NCBI GenBank assembly: GCA_014529385.2
Contig: CM043944.1
Span: 70,941,895 to 71,005,894 of the forward strand
Reading direction: 5' to 3'
Source of the DNA: Adiantum capillus-veneris
Lineage: Eukaryota > Streptophyta > Polypodiopsida > Polypodiales > Pteridaceae
Length of the DNA: 64,000 bases
Part shown: in pieces, positions 9,484 to 18,806 of the stretch
How the letters are laid out: every line of letters begins with the position of its first letter
Position numbering within the stretch: the first letter of the stretch is position 1
Position numbers and translations under genes: made by a program
The notes under the pieces: model-generated
Seen by the model: only the letters and a program-made list of their open reading frames with translations
Told to the model about the DNA's origin: nothing
Databases searched by the model: none

Positions 9484-10014
9484 TGTAGCACGGATAGTGT
9501 TGTCGTGCTCTCTACAGTGGGTGCTCCTCGGGGCAATGTGCGTGACATCTCACTCAAAACAGAATGAAAACAAAGGAAACAATAGATAACAGTTGATCAA
9601 CACAGGACACAGCAACAGCAACAAACCAGAATATATGAACTCTCTCAAAGAACCGATACAGACTCTGGCATGGCAGCACACTCAGCTCCAGCCGAGGACT
9701 CACGGGTACAATGGGGTGTCAAGGCTCAAATGTCTAGGGATGGTGCAGACATGCTGTGTGTATAGATTCCTACTCTAGACGACGACGCTGGACCATATAT
9801 GAAGAAGATCCACCAACGGCTCATAAATGTCAGCCACCTAAGTCTATCTCCAAACTGAGTGGTGGTGGTGACATGGCCACGATGTCCACTAGACTACCGT
9901 CCGTATCCCTGCCACGTGTCACTGCCCAGCCCAGAGAGTCCGTCTAGTGTGAACCAGACCAGACCAATTGTACTAATTGTGTGTCCTGTGAAAGTGACAC
10001 TGTAGCCTGCTACA
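9484..10014 (-). repeat. 3' LTR of element C
   Basis: Reads TGTAGC...CTGCTACA on the plus strand, with 6-bp inverted termini. Nearly collinear with 14910-15457, including CTCTCTACAGTGGGTGCTCC, CATATATGAAGAAGATCC and GTGTCCTGTGAAAGTGACA. Confidence 0.92.
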
Positions 10015-10858
10015 GGTTGCCCGCCACAAGACCGCTCACCGTCTCGGTGAGAGGAATATCGAAAAACTGTGAAAGAAAACCACTAGGTACCTCATCCTTA
10101 CATCTTTCGTGAAGCAGGTGCTAGGCCCAACTATGACCTTACATGCCTCAAAAGTGGAGTTAAAAATACTACACTGCTTGCAAATGCCTTAAGCCTAGAA
10201 TAGGCAGGACCCCAGTATGACTACATAGTCCACGAATCCCAATTGGCAAAACAGAATGAGGCTCCATAGCAAAGAGATATGCTCGGTTTGGATTCAGTGC
10301 ATCTTTATCCTCATAACCATAGTGAGAGGAAAATGATATGGTCCATGCTTGCAGATGAACCTTGCAAACTCTTTGCAACAACACTCTTTCTGAAAATAGG
10401 GATGACTAGAAGCTTGAGTAACACCGCAAATAAGGTTAAGCTCCATCATGATGGCAGAAACAAAAAGCCTTCATAGCAAAAGGATGGCAACCAGGTGAAT
10501 GCTTGAAAGCCACAAGGAAATAGCCAAAAGGCTCTTCAGCTTGTACAAAAACCTGCTCTCCCCTTTTATGTCGTTGGCATTCTATCACACAATACTTACC
10601 GACAGCGCGAGGCGCCCACTACTCACACTCTACAAACAAATAAATGATCGATATTGGATTCCTTACTGGACACAAATACAATGTAGGTTCTCCCCGCGCC
10701 CCTAAGGTGCCATAGTTATCGACCTTCGTAGCAAGAAGCCTCTGGCCCTACGATACGTCTACGGCACCGGCTCACTCGAGGGCTTGCTAGCTACTGCAAG
10801 CCCTTCATCCCTACGGCAGAAGCTGCAGCTCCCCGGGGACCTCCAAATGATGGAATGA
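10015..10858 (-). other. 3' interior of element C without recognised coding
   Basis: Between the 3' LTR and the G-rich satellite. Contains short ORFs only; no polymerase or integrase motif on either strand. Confidence 0.5.
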
Positions 10859-11555
10859 CGAAAAAATGAAGAGGAAGCAGGGAGTGCGCGATGAAGGAGA
10901 CGCGACGAGGGGGTGTGAGGGGGACGAGGGCTGGTGAGGGGGGGGCGAGGGGGAGGGACTAGGGGCGAGGGCTGTGAGGGGGAACTAGGGGCGGGTAGGG
11001 GGCGAGGGTGAGTGGGTAAGGGGCGAGAGTGAGTAGGGGGCGAGGGTTGGTGAGGGGGGGGCGAGGCGGTGTGAAGGGGAGGGTAGGGTCGAGGGGTGGT
11101 GAGGGGGGGCAAGGGGGTGTGAATGGGAGGGTAGGGGCGAGAGGGAGAGAGGGGGGTGAGGGGTGGTGAGGGGGGGACGAGGAGGAGGGACTAGGGGCGA
11201 GGGCTGTGAGGGGAACTAGGGGCGGTTAGGGGGCGAGGGTGAGTGGGTAGGGAGGCCAGGGGACTAGATAGGGGTGAGAGGGGGAGATTAAGTGGGTAGG
11301 GGTGAGGGGGGAAGGGTAGGGGCGAGGGTAAGGGAGGGGGTGCGTAGGGGCGAGAGGGTGTGTGGGGGTGGATAGAGGCGAGAGGGTGTGAGGGGGTGGG
11401 TAGGGGCGAGAGCAAAGGGAGGGGATGGGTTGGGGCGAGTTGGGAGAGAGGGGGGACGAGTTGGGAGAGGGGTGGGGGAGGGGCGAGTTGGGGGGACCAA
11501 TTTGGAAGAGGGGACGAGTTGAAGGTTGTGTAAGGGCGAGGAAGGAGCAAACCAT
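10859..11555 (-). repeat. G-rich minisatellite of element C, about 700 bp
   Basis: The plus strand is dominated by GGGGCGAGGG, GGTGAGTGGG, GGGTAGGGG and GGGGGGGCGAGG units; the coding strand of the element is C-rich. Runs of three or more G recur every few bases, so many potential G-quadruplexes are present on the plus strand. Pro-rich ORFs on the minus strand are by-products of the repeat. Confidence 0.9.
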
Positions 11556-11788
11556 TATGAGCAAAGTGCAGGTTGAGGACAGAGAGAACTATTATGAGCA
11601 AGACAAACATCAGCAGCTGGGAATTCATCAAGCAGGACCTGCTCTGTGAAGGGAGTTTGCTAGACACAGAAGAGAGCTTTGTTCTGGTCGGAGAAGCAAA
11701 CACCAATGGGGCTGATATTTGAGGGGGGGTGAACTCCTGTAGAGGAGATTTCTTCCCGTTTCTATGCTTCTTCATAGGCTCGCCAAAT

Positions 11789-12199
11789 TCAAAGGCTTTC
11801 CACCAAGGGCGCATCAGGAGTAGCTTTTGTGACCTTCAACCTTTGAGCTGGCTCAGGTGGCTCATTAGGTTTAGTTACTGTGGAAACATTGGAAGAGGTT
11901 GTACCTTCAGGCAAAGAGTGAATAGAGACTCCATAACAAGGCATAGATTTGGTAGCATCCAACCACTCCAACAGAACCTCGTCTGACCCGTCAGGTGGAG
12001 TAGGCTGTTCCAATTCAAGGCTGGTTGCTAGGGACAAAGAACTATGTTGCACGACGGGATCCATGCCTCCTTCTAGGCGAATGGGTTGCATCGGGGAGCC
12101 AGGAGTATGTATCCACATGGCATCGTTTCCCCAATCATGAAGTGCTTTAGTGTGTCGCAGCCATGGTCTACCGATGAGCAAGGGAAATCCGCCCTCCAC
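11789..12199 (-). pseudogene. Element C protease C-terminal segment
   Basis: A 136-codon minus-strand ORF. Its start, GGFPLLIGRPWLRHTKAL, is the ILGxxWL-like C-terminal strand of a retropepsin. The remainder is a Pro/Ser-rich tail without a known domain. It lies in another frame than the active-site ORF immediately upstream (12251-12940), so either a frameshift separates them or the protease is broken. Confidence 0.65.
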
Positions 12200-12250
12200 C
12201 TATGGAAGACGAATCACAACAAAATCCAAACTAAAAGTGAAATCTTGTAC

Positions 12251-12940
12251 CTACAGAGGCACCTTTTCCACTATGCCCAAACGGTATACTGTCCTCTGGT
12301 CAGCCAATGTGACTGTGAAGGGTGCAGGTTGAGTAGGCTGCAGGCCTAAAGCCATCATAGTGAACTCAGGCATCATATTGATGTCAGATCCACCATCCAC
12401 AATTACTCCTGAAAATTGTTGCCCCAAGACTGACACTGTCAGGCGAGGGCTTCTATAATCAGTGAGGGGAGCAGCGGGATTGGATATCATATAGGACTCT
12501 GATGGTCGCATTGGGAGGTGCCCGCCACTAGGACTTGCTCTGGGGTAAAGTGATTGAATAGCAGCAAGGGTGTCACTTCTAAAACTCGCACCTAGTCGCA
12601 GCATGTCATAGAGGGACACTTGTTGGAAGGTGTCCTTCAAGACTGTCTCTGCTGTAAGCTTTTCCTGTTCTACCAGTGGTTTCTCTGGTACCTTGATCTT
12701 TTGTAGATCGGAAACTGCTTCCAAGAAAGCTTCATCAATATCAGAGAACAAAGACTTGGATTCTTTCTTGGCACTGGGGGATGGCTCGTTAACAGCTGAA
12801 GGCAGGGTATCCACTGGTGTGAGAATGTGTGGGGGAGTTGAACTTGCTGGAATGCTAAGACCGAGAGCGGCTCTCTGGGCTCGGGTGAGGACGCCCGCTG
12901 GCTCCTCTACCAACTGCAACTTCTCTTGAGTGGTAACCAC
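12251..12940 (-). CDS. Element C retropepsin-like protein
   Basis: A 229-codon minus-strand ORF. The C-terminal third has a retropepsin fold signature: TVSVLGQQFSGVIVDGGSDI with the D-G-G-S catalytic loop, then MMPEFTMMALGL and PFTVTLADQRTVYRLG, as in Gag-associated aspartic proteases. The catalytic motif is DGG rather than D-T/S-G. The N-terminal part contains VLTRAQRAALGLSIPAS and an acidic Lys-rich linker of unknown role. It follows the zinc-knuckle ORF by 18 nt. Confidence 0.7.
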   Translation of the reverse strand: MVTTQEKLQLVEEPAGVLTRAQRAALGLSIPASSTPPHILTPVDTLPSAVNEPSPSAKKESKSLFSDIDEAFLEAVSDLQKIKVPEKPLVEQEKLTAETVLKDTFQQVSLYDMLRLGASFRSDTLAAIQSLYPRASPSGGHLPMRPSESYMISNPAAPLTDYRSPRLTVSVLGQQFSGVIVDGGSDINMMPEFTMMALGLQPTQPAPFTVTLADQRTVYRLGIVEKVPL

Positions 12941-12958
12941 ATGGGCGGAAGGAGGTGG

Positions 12959-13540
12959 TTAAGGAGTGGTGCTAACTGCTATCAAATTGAGCTTGGGAAA
13001 GGTAAACTCATTTTGGCTTTGACATGGGTTCGCAACCGTGGATGCACGAAGTTTAGAACAATTTTTACTATAGTGATCCTTCATTTCAGGGCAATGACAA
13101 CAAGGAGGGGACCCTTCGGGCAGAGGGCATTTGCTTTGGTAATGACCATATTCCCCGCATCTGTAGCACAAAATGGGCCGATTCAATGGACGAGTCGAAG
13201 GACGAGGTGGTCCTTCCTCCTGGTGCATGGAGTTGGAGGTGGAGGCATAGAAGCTGTGAGGTGGGGAGGGAGCATGGGTGTGATAAAAGCTCTGAGAGGG
13301 AAAAGTGTTCTGCATACCTTGCATAGGAGGGGCTGACAATAAAGGTGGCATGTGGTGTGGATGACCACAGGGAGAAACCATGTTGGATGCAAGTGCTGGC
13401 CCTTGTTGAAGAGTAGGACCAAGACTTTGTTGTATTTGTCGCAATCCCTTGAGGTAGTAGCAATCCTTGTCCTCATGCCCAGACTATTTGCAGAAGTGGC
13501 AATAAGCCCAAAGGGAACAGTCCTGTGGAGGGTGTCCTAG
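12959..13540 (-). pseudogene. Element C nucleocapsid region, three zinc knuckles
   Basis: On the minus strand three Cys/His clusters occur in order: CHFCK-stop-SGHEDKDC (about 13505-13460, with an in-frame TAG inside the knuckle), CYRCGEYGHYQSKC (about 13165-13125) and CCHCPEMKDHYSKNC (about 13105-13060). The first two fit CX2CX4HX4C apart from the stop; the third has one extra residue. A Pro/His/Met-rich linker separates knuckles one and two. Gag lies upstream and the protease downstream. Confidence 0.78.
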
Positions 13541-13726
13541 AGAGCGACACGAGCTGCACCATACCATAGCTTTAGTCTCCTGCTGAGACCGAAGCTCTTC
13601 TAGCTGTCTCTTGATTTGATCCAAAGCCTCGTGATGTGGGGGCTTCTCCTGTCTAAGAGAGATTCCTCTTGAAGAGTGCGTTGTAGTTTTAGGGCTTCAA
13701 GTTACCTACGTAAGGAAGTCAAAGGG

Positions 13727-14608
13727 TCAGAGTACAGAGGCAATCTCTACCTGAGAAGAGTCGATAAACAGCTTTCTTGTCCCCTCTATCCTAGTAGCAG
13801 CCGCAACAAACTCATCCAAGGTGGCATCAAGTCGGAGATTCTCTCTCAATTTTTGTTGAGAAGTGTTTGGAAACGCCTTCTCTACCCATTTCTTGACCAT
13901 GAACTCACCTGGTGGTTGTGGAAGCTTGGCGACCAGAGACTTGGTTTCAGTCATGAGTTCTGTAAAAGTCTCCTTTGGTTGGAGCACCATGTTGGCGAAC
14001 TCATCCAAAACCTTTTCCTGGTAGTCACCTGGCCTGAATGCTACACAGAACTGTTGTTTTAAAGCTGCCCAAGTTGCAAAATGGTTCTCTGCGAATTGGT
14101 TGTACCACTTGTCTGCCAAGCCATCCAAGGTAGATGGGGAGAGTACCAAATAAGCGTCTTCTCTATTAAGACCACGACCTCTACAGAGAGATACAAACCT
14201 CCTTGCATGGTCGTCTGCATCTTCTGAGGAGAGTCCCTTGAAGGTAGGAAACTTGATGTTTACCTTGGACAAAACATTGGTCAACGACTCCATGGCCTCT
14301 TGCTCAAGAGCCCGTTGTTTAATAGCCTGCTGTAACAAAATAGGAGAGAGCTTTATTGGGGAAGGTGACCTGGAAGATGTGGAGCTGGATGGAGGAATGG
14401 ATAATGCCGTATGTGGAGGTATGGGTGATGAGGTTGGTGGACTTCTACTAGGTACCAAGGGTGGTCTTCTGTTGTAGTACTTCAGAGGACTCAGTAGTGA
14501 GCTTTGACGCTCTAATGACCGCCTTGTATGTGTCACGCAGCGACCACAAACCCAACCAAGCTTTGGGCAAGAAGACCTTACACTCGTTGAACACAAGTCT
14601 AGACTCAA
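13727..14608 (-). CDS. Element C Gag core
   Basis: A 293-codon minus-strand ORF. Residues 1-100 are low-complexity Pro/Ser. From about residue 110 it is a retrotransposon Gag domain: NIKFPTFKGLSSEDADDHAR, STLDGLADKWYNQFAENHFA (the W of the Gag motif), ALKQQFCVAFRPGDY, LDEFANMVLQPKETFTELM and FMVKKWVEKAFP. It ends at a stop just upstream of the knuckle region, which continues in a different frame. The protein would form the virus-like particle; with no Pol in this element, reverse transcription must depend on another element. Confidence 0.82.
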   Translation of the reverse strand: MSLDLCSTSVRSSCPKLGWVCGRCVTHTRRSLERQSSLLSPLKYYNRRPPLVPSRSPPTSSPIPPHTALSIPPSSSTSSRSPSPIKLSPILLQQAIKQRALEQEAMESLTNVLSKVNIKFPTFKGLSSEDADDHARRFVSLCRGRGLNREDAYLVLSPSTLDGLADKWYNQFAENHFATWAALKQQFCVAFRPGDYQEKVLDEFANMVLQPKETFTELMTETKSLVAKLPQPPGEFMVKKWVEKAFPNTSQQKLRENLRLDATLDEFVAAATRIEGTRKLFIDSSQVEIASVL

Positions 14609-14800
14609 CTAGACCAGGGCAAGTGACAAGACCCCAGGCTAGACCAGTGACGAGGAAGGACTAGACCAGGGACGAGGAAGGCATAGACCAGAACGAGAGT
14701 TGGTTGGACCAGGGAGAGAGGACCAGACCAGTTGGACCAGGACGAGAGAGAACTGGACCAGGGCGAGAGAGGACCAGACCAACAGGCTGCACGGCGCAAG
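14605..14800 (-). repeat. GACCAG-type repeat in element C leader
   Basis: Plus strand shows repeated (ACTA)GACCAGGGACGAGG / GGACCAGACCAG units between the Gag start and the 5' LTR. A homologous stretch lies at 19950-20080 in element D. Confidence 0.75.
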
Positions 14801-14909
14801 GCAAAGTAGCCGAAGCTAGGTAAAAACTAGCTAGATTCTTGATTTGTACCTCAACAGAGAGTGAGACTTTAGTTGAGATCCCACCAGGCGTGTCAAAAAT
14901 GAGAGCACC

Positions 14910-15457
14910 TGTAGCGCAGATAGTGTGCCGTGCTCTCTACAGTGGGTGCTCCTCAGTGCAATGTGCGTGACATCTCACTCAAAACAGAATGAAAACAAAG
15001 GAAACAATAGATAACAGCTGATCAACACAGAGACACAGCAATAGCAACAAACCAGAACATATGAACTCGACTATCTCAAAGAACCGATATAGACTCTGGT
15101 GTGGCAGCATACTCAGCTCCAACCAAGGACTCACGGGTACAATGGGGTGTCGAGGCTCAGATGTGCAAGGATGGTGCAGACGTGTTGTGTGTACAGACTC
15201 GTTACTCTAGACGGCGATGCTGGACCATATATGAAGAAGATCCACCAACGGCTCATAAATGTCAGCCACCTAATCTATCTCCTAATCTATCTCCAAACTG
15301 AGTGGTGGTGGTAACCTGGCCACGATGTCCACTAGACCACCATCCGTACCCCTGCCACGTGTCACTGCCCAGCCAAGAGAGTCTGTCCAGTGTGAACCAG
15401 ACCAGACCAACTATACTAATTGTGTGTCCTGTGAAAGTGACAATTTAGCCTGCTACA
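14910..15457 (-). repeat. 5' LTR of element C
   Basis: The right-hand LTR; 5' because the Gag/protease ORFs read leftward from it. Same termini as the left LTR (TGTAGC..GCTACA). Differences from the left copy are scattered substitutions and a short duplication CTAATCTATCTC near 15270. Confidence 0.92.
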
Positions 15458-15983
15458 CCCGGACCTTTTTAGGTTATTTGCGGGAGGAGTGATGAGGGAG
15501 TCGTTGAACAGCTCATGGCCCGAACCTGGATGGTTATTTGCGGGGGGAGTGTTCATCGGCGGTTTTATGTTTCTGTGCCTTGTAACATGCATATGTGAGC
15601 ATTTGTGTTGCATTGTGATGTGCCAATTACTGAATATTCCTAATTGGATGAGATTGCCTGGGTATGTAATTATAGTGCATCAAGACACTCGTGGAAGATC
15701 AGTACGGTCTGGGTGTGATGGCTAATTTTACTACACCGGAACATCAAGAGGTCCGATCTGGACGAAAGGAGAAGCTAACTCCTTGATCAAAAGAGTCGAA
15801 AGGAGAAGCTAACTCCTTGATAAAAAGATCCGAAAAGAGAAGCTAACTCCTTAACAAAAAGAGCAAACTGATTGTCCCTTGGAATATCCCTCGGAATGAC
15901 CCTCGGAAATTTTTGAGCTAACTTGAGTTGTTTTGCAGATATGCTGTAATCGCGGACGAATACTCTCTTTCAAGAAGGGGAGA
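15458..15983 (+). other. 3' interior of element B with tandem repeat and PPT
   Basis: Resumes the CATGGCCCG array after TSD CCCGG (15458-15462). A 35-nt unit (GAAAGGAGAAGCTAACTCCT plus spacer) is repeated three times at 15763-15865. TAATTGGATGAGATTGC at about 15640 and the following 100 nt match element F (reverse complement of about 62160-62260). The segment ends with polypurine tract AAGAAGGGGAGA at 15972-15983. Confidence 0.8.
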
Positions 15984-16536
15984 TGTAACAAATTGCTAAC
16001 GTGTCGACCTACTGAAGAACGGAGCTACCAACCGAGGGACCTAAACCCTAGAAGAAGCAGAAGCAACAATAGATTTTCGAAAATTGCGTGGCTGTTGATG
16101 ATGTGGTAGATTTTCGAAAATTGCGCTAGCATGATGACGTGGCAGGCTGTACGCATTTTCACGTTTTGCGCTGACAGTTGTACAGATTTTCGTGATTTAC
16201 ACTGGCAGCTTTTTGACATTGCTTTTGGACCAGAAGCTTTTAAGTTTGAAGGCTTTTCATGAAAAACTGCTTTTGGGGCCTAGGGCCTTTAAATATGTGT
16301 AAGGGCTCATTCATAGAGAAGGTGCAGAGTCTGGAGTACCGGCATTGTACTGAGTTTAAGTAATATAAAGAAATACCGAAAGGGGTGCCAAGGTTTGGGG
16401 CCAATACTCTCTGGGGTGGAATTCCGCCACTCCGTGTCGCATGTTGTCTCTCTCTTTCAGTTCGGTTGTTATTGGAGTGCTAATAGTTTGTTCAGTCTGT
16501 TCTTTTCTATTGGCACGTGGTGCCCGTCTTGTGACA
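15984..16536 (+). repeat. 3' LTR of element B (553 bp)
   Basis: Starts TGTAACAAATTGC after the polypurine tract and ends CTTGTGACA before TSD GTAGC (16537-16541). Contains AAGAAATACCGAAAGGGG at 16368-16385, shared with the LTRs of E, F, G and H. Confidence 0.93.
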
Positions 16537-16541
16537 GTAGC

Positions 16542-17416
16542 TACAAGCCTATCTTGCAAAAGGTTTTATTGATCCTAGTAAGCCTCCAAGGGGCACTCCA
16601 GTTCTTCTTGCTAAAAAGGGCGACGGGATGCATTTCTGCGTAGATTACCTTTTGGATTGATCAACGCTCCCGCAACTTTCGGGCAAATGATGAATGATCT
16701 CTTTCATCTGTATCTGGGAAAGTGGGTTGTCACGTTCCTCGACGACATGCTTATTTATAGTCGGGGGACACTTGAGGAACATCTGCAACACCTTCGCCTT
16801 GTCTTACGTATTTGATGGCATCCAGATTGATCCCGAGAAGGTAAGAGTGATCCTACAGTGGCTTGTTTTACACACCATATGGCAAGTGAAATCTTCCTAG
16901 GTTTCGTCGTATTTTTCAAGAATTCATCAAAGACTACACCAAGATTGTTGAACCCTTATATGTGTTTGCTAAAGGACGTTAAAAGAAAAAAGGGTAGTGG
17001 TAGTTCATCTACCACGAGCTCAATCAAATGTTTTCAAACATTGCAGCAACTTGTTACATCTCCACCGATGTTGTTGATAGTGGATCCGAACAAACCCTTT
17101 GTGGTGGAAACAGATGCTAGTGATTAGGCGATGGGTGTTGTTCTCTATCAAGAGAGCCAACCTGTAGCATTTGAAAGTCGCAAGCTCACGAACACACAAA
17201 CCCGTTACTCCACACAGGAGAAGGAATTGTTGGCAATCATCCATGCATTGAAAATTTGGCATCATGATCTCTAAGGTGCTCGCCCGGACACTTTGGCCTT
17301 GGTAAGCCGGAACTTCTATTGGTCACACATATAAGCTTTTGTTGAGAAGTATGTGCGAGAATACGTGCAACGTCAGCTCAATAAAGCGCAACGTCAACGC
17401 AGTGCTAGATATTGCT
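16542..17416 (+). pseudogene. Element A reverse transcriptase, RNase H and integrase remnants
   Basis: Continues the RT of element A across the B insertion: GTPVLLAKKGDG, then a deletion after FCVDY, then INAPATFGQMMNDLF and VVTFLDDMLIYSRG with the catalytic FLDD. RNase H follows (KPFVVETDASD, stop, MGVVLYQESQPVAFESRKL, YSTQEKELLAI). An integrase zinc-domain remnant (SRNFYWSHI, stop, FVEKYVREYVQ) ends near 17400. At least three in-frame stops. No 3' LTR of A was identified. Confidence 0.85.
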
Positions 17417-18514
17417 AAATGGACTATTTTCTTTTTTTTTTAGTAATTTTTATTTATTGAAATTAGGATATTTAAATATGTGCACTTGAATTGTAAAGAT
17501 TAGGAACTATAGATCTACTGGAATTATTGAAAGCCATCAGGAACTCTTGATGCGTCACATCATAGGTGATGGGCGCATCGGAAAGGGAATATTCCATTGG
17601 TCTGGCAAGAAATCAAACTAGAAAAAGGAATACGCGTAAAGACGCAAGCACAAGAATAAAGATGGGTTCTGAGAAGGATTTTCTAAAAAGCAGATTATTT
17701 TTAAGTGGTTTTCGGGAACAGCAGATGCTTTCCCACGAGGAATCTGTGTTTGCATTCCATCCGTGCCTGAGGACTGCATTCGAAGACGCCTGGGATGTGC
17801 CTGTGTAGCATCCTAAAACAAAGCTCCAACAAAAATACTTAGCGCTCGTTATGAGGCTGAAATAAAACTTACCATCCTTCTCTCTCTTGCGCAACAAATT
17901 TTGCCGCCAATCTCCCTCCTCCTCCAGCGCTACCTCCTGCAGCTATTCGGGCCGCCGTCGTATTGGCTATCCCTGCCGAGGGTACAAGTGTCCATAAAAG
18001 CAGCCCACGCTCTCTCTCAGCTTCCCAATTTCACCAACGCTAGCAGCAAGGAGCGTCTCTGTCGGGAGTCTGTAAGTGATCGTACAAAGCCAATACGCGA
18101 AGTTCACTTTTCCGCACTTGGACCAACAGGTACCGATTGTGAATTCACTATATAAGTTGTTGTTTCGTGTTTGTTCTTTTGTAGGTACTCCGTCACGGAG
18201 AAGGAGCAAGGAGGCCTCGGCCTATGCTCAGGGATTCCAGAATGGAATTAGGAACGATCTGTGCGGCTTCACGCTCTAGGTACAGACAGAAACGGAATCG
18301 AGAGTTCGTCTCTCAAGAATTTCCTGCACGGTAAGGAATTGACCATCGAGTCCAAGAATTTAGAACCGAGGGGTTACTCCGGTTCTTGTGCTTGTAAAAC
18401 AAAGATTCTCTTTAAGGAGGGACCAACCCATCTTCTGGTCCCAAATACTGTGTCGATCTTCTCCCTCGTCTCTTTTGGTTGAGAGTTTATTTATGTTCAG
18501 CTTGTTGATTATTC
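17417..18514. other. Unassigned stretch
   Basis: No recognised domain on either strand. AT-rich 17425-17560. The short ORFs at 17566-17897 and 17901-18155 have no familiar motif. Confidence 0.5.
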
Positions 18515-18522
18515 GTGTGCGC

Positions 18523-18688
18523 CATAGTTACAGGAATGGCCATTTTCAGGTCTTCGTTCCCCATTCCCATCCCAATTTCCCGTTCTGGATCCCTGTTCTG
18601 TGTTTTCAGACGTGAGTATCCGAAACAGGGAATGGCATTTCATGCATGTTGCCGTTCCCCATTCCAATTTCCCATCCGGGTAACTATG
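18523..18688. mobile_element. hAT-like MITE, 166 bp, 8-bp TSD
   Basis: Exact 9-bp terminal inverted repeats CATAGTTAC / GTAACTATG, flanked by exact 8-bp duplications GTGTGCGC (18515-18522 and 18689-18696). 8-bp TSDs and short TIRs starting CA-AG are typical of the hAT superfamily. The interior repeats CGTTCCCCATTCC motifs, also seen in the larger insert at 52809-53540. No coding capacity, so it needs a transposase in trans. Confidence 0.93.
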
Positions 18689-18696
18689 GTGTGCGC

Positions 18697-18806
18697 TCCC
18701 GTTTGTGACACTAGACTACTCCATCCTCTACAAATTCATGTCACCTGATAAGAAATGGACTAGCATCTCTATGGATTTTGTAATTGGAGTGCCTCGGACC
18801 TGTAAT
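18697..18806 (+). pseudogene. Ty3 integrase fragment
   Basis: Reads CDTRLLHPLQI, then (after a frame change) SPDKKWTSISMDFVIGVPRT. This is the junction of the integrase zinc domain and the first catalytic Asp (SMDFV). The MITE at 18523-18688 sits just upstream, in what looks like the zinc-domain part of the same fragment. Confidence 0.6.

Larger units (their letters stand above)
9484..15457 (-). mobile_element. LTR element C, gag-protease only, inserted in B
   Basis: A 5.97-kb element with LTRs at 9484-10014 and 14910-15457 and TSD CCCGG. Coding runs on the minus strand: Gag core, three zinc knuckles, then a retropepsin-like region. No reverse transcriptase, RNase H or integrase motif was found between 11789 and the left LTR; that space holds a G-rich satellite instead. 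This is the layout of a non-autonomous TR-GAG type element. A partial relative (D) lies at 19840-20813. Neither a canonical PBS nor a polypurine tract could be recognised at the LTR borders. Confidence 0.88.
7686..16536 (+). mobile_element. LTR retrotransposon B, non-coding, host of element C
   Basis: Two similar LTRs (7686-8255 and 15984-16536), a 5-bp TSD GTAGC, an initiator-Met-like PBS and a polypurine tract AAGAAGGGGAGA. After subtracting element C, the internal part is about 1.75 kb with no gag or pol homology and several tandem repeats, so B is a LARD-like non-autonomous element. It is inserted in the RT region of element A in the same orientation. LTR motifs relate it to elements E, F, G and H, which could supply enzymes in trans. 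Confidence 0.93.

Noticed and set aside
10759-11814. Pro-rich proteins on the minus strand
   Set aside because: Overlapping ORFs in several frames of a C-rich satellite; no domain and no independent coding signal.
15416-15983. CRISPR-like array from regularly spaced repeats in element B
   Set aside because: Repeats are adjacent degenerate minisatellite units inside a eukaryotic LTR element, with no conserved-length unique spacers and no cas genes.
17566-18482. Possible host gene
   Set aside because: Short ORFs on both strands without recognisable domains or consistent splice signals.
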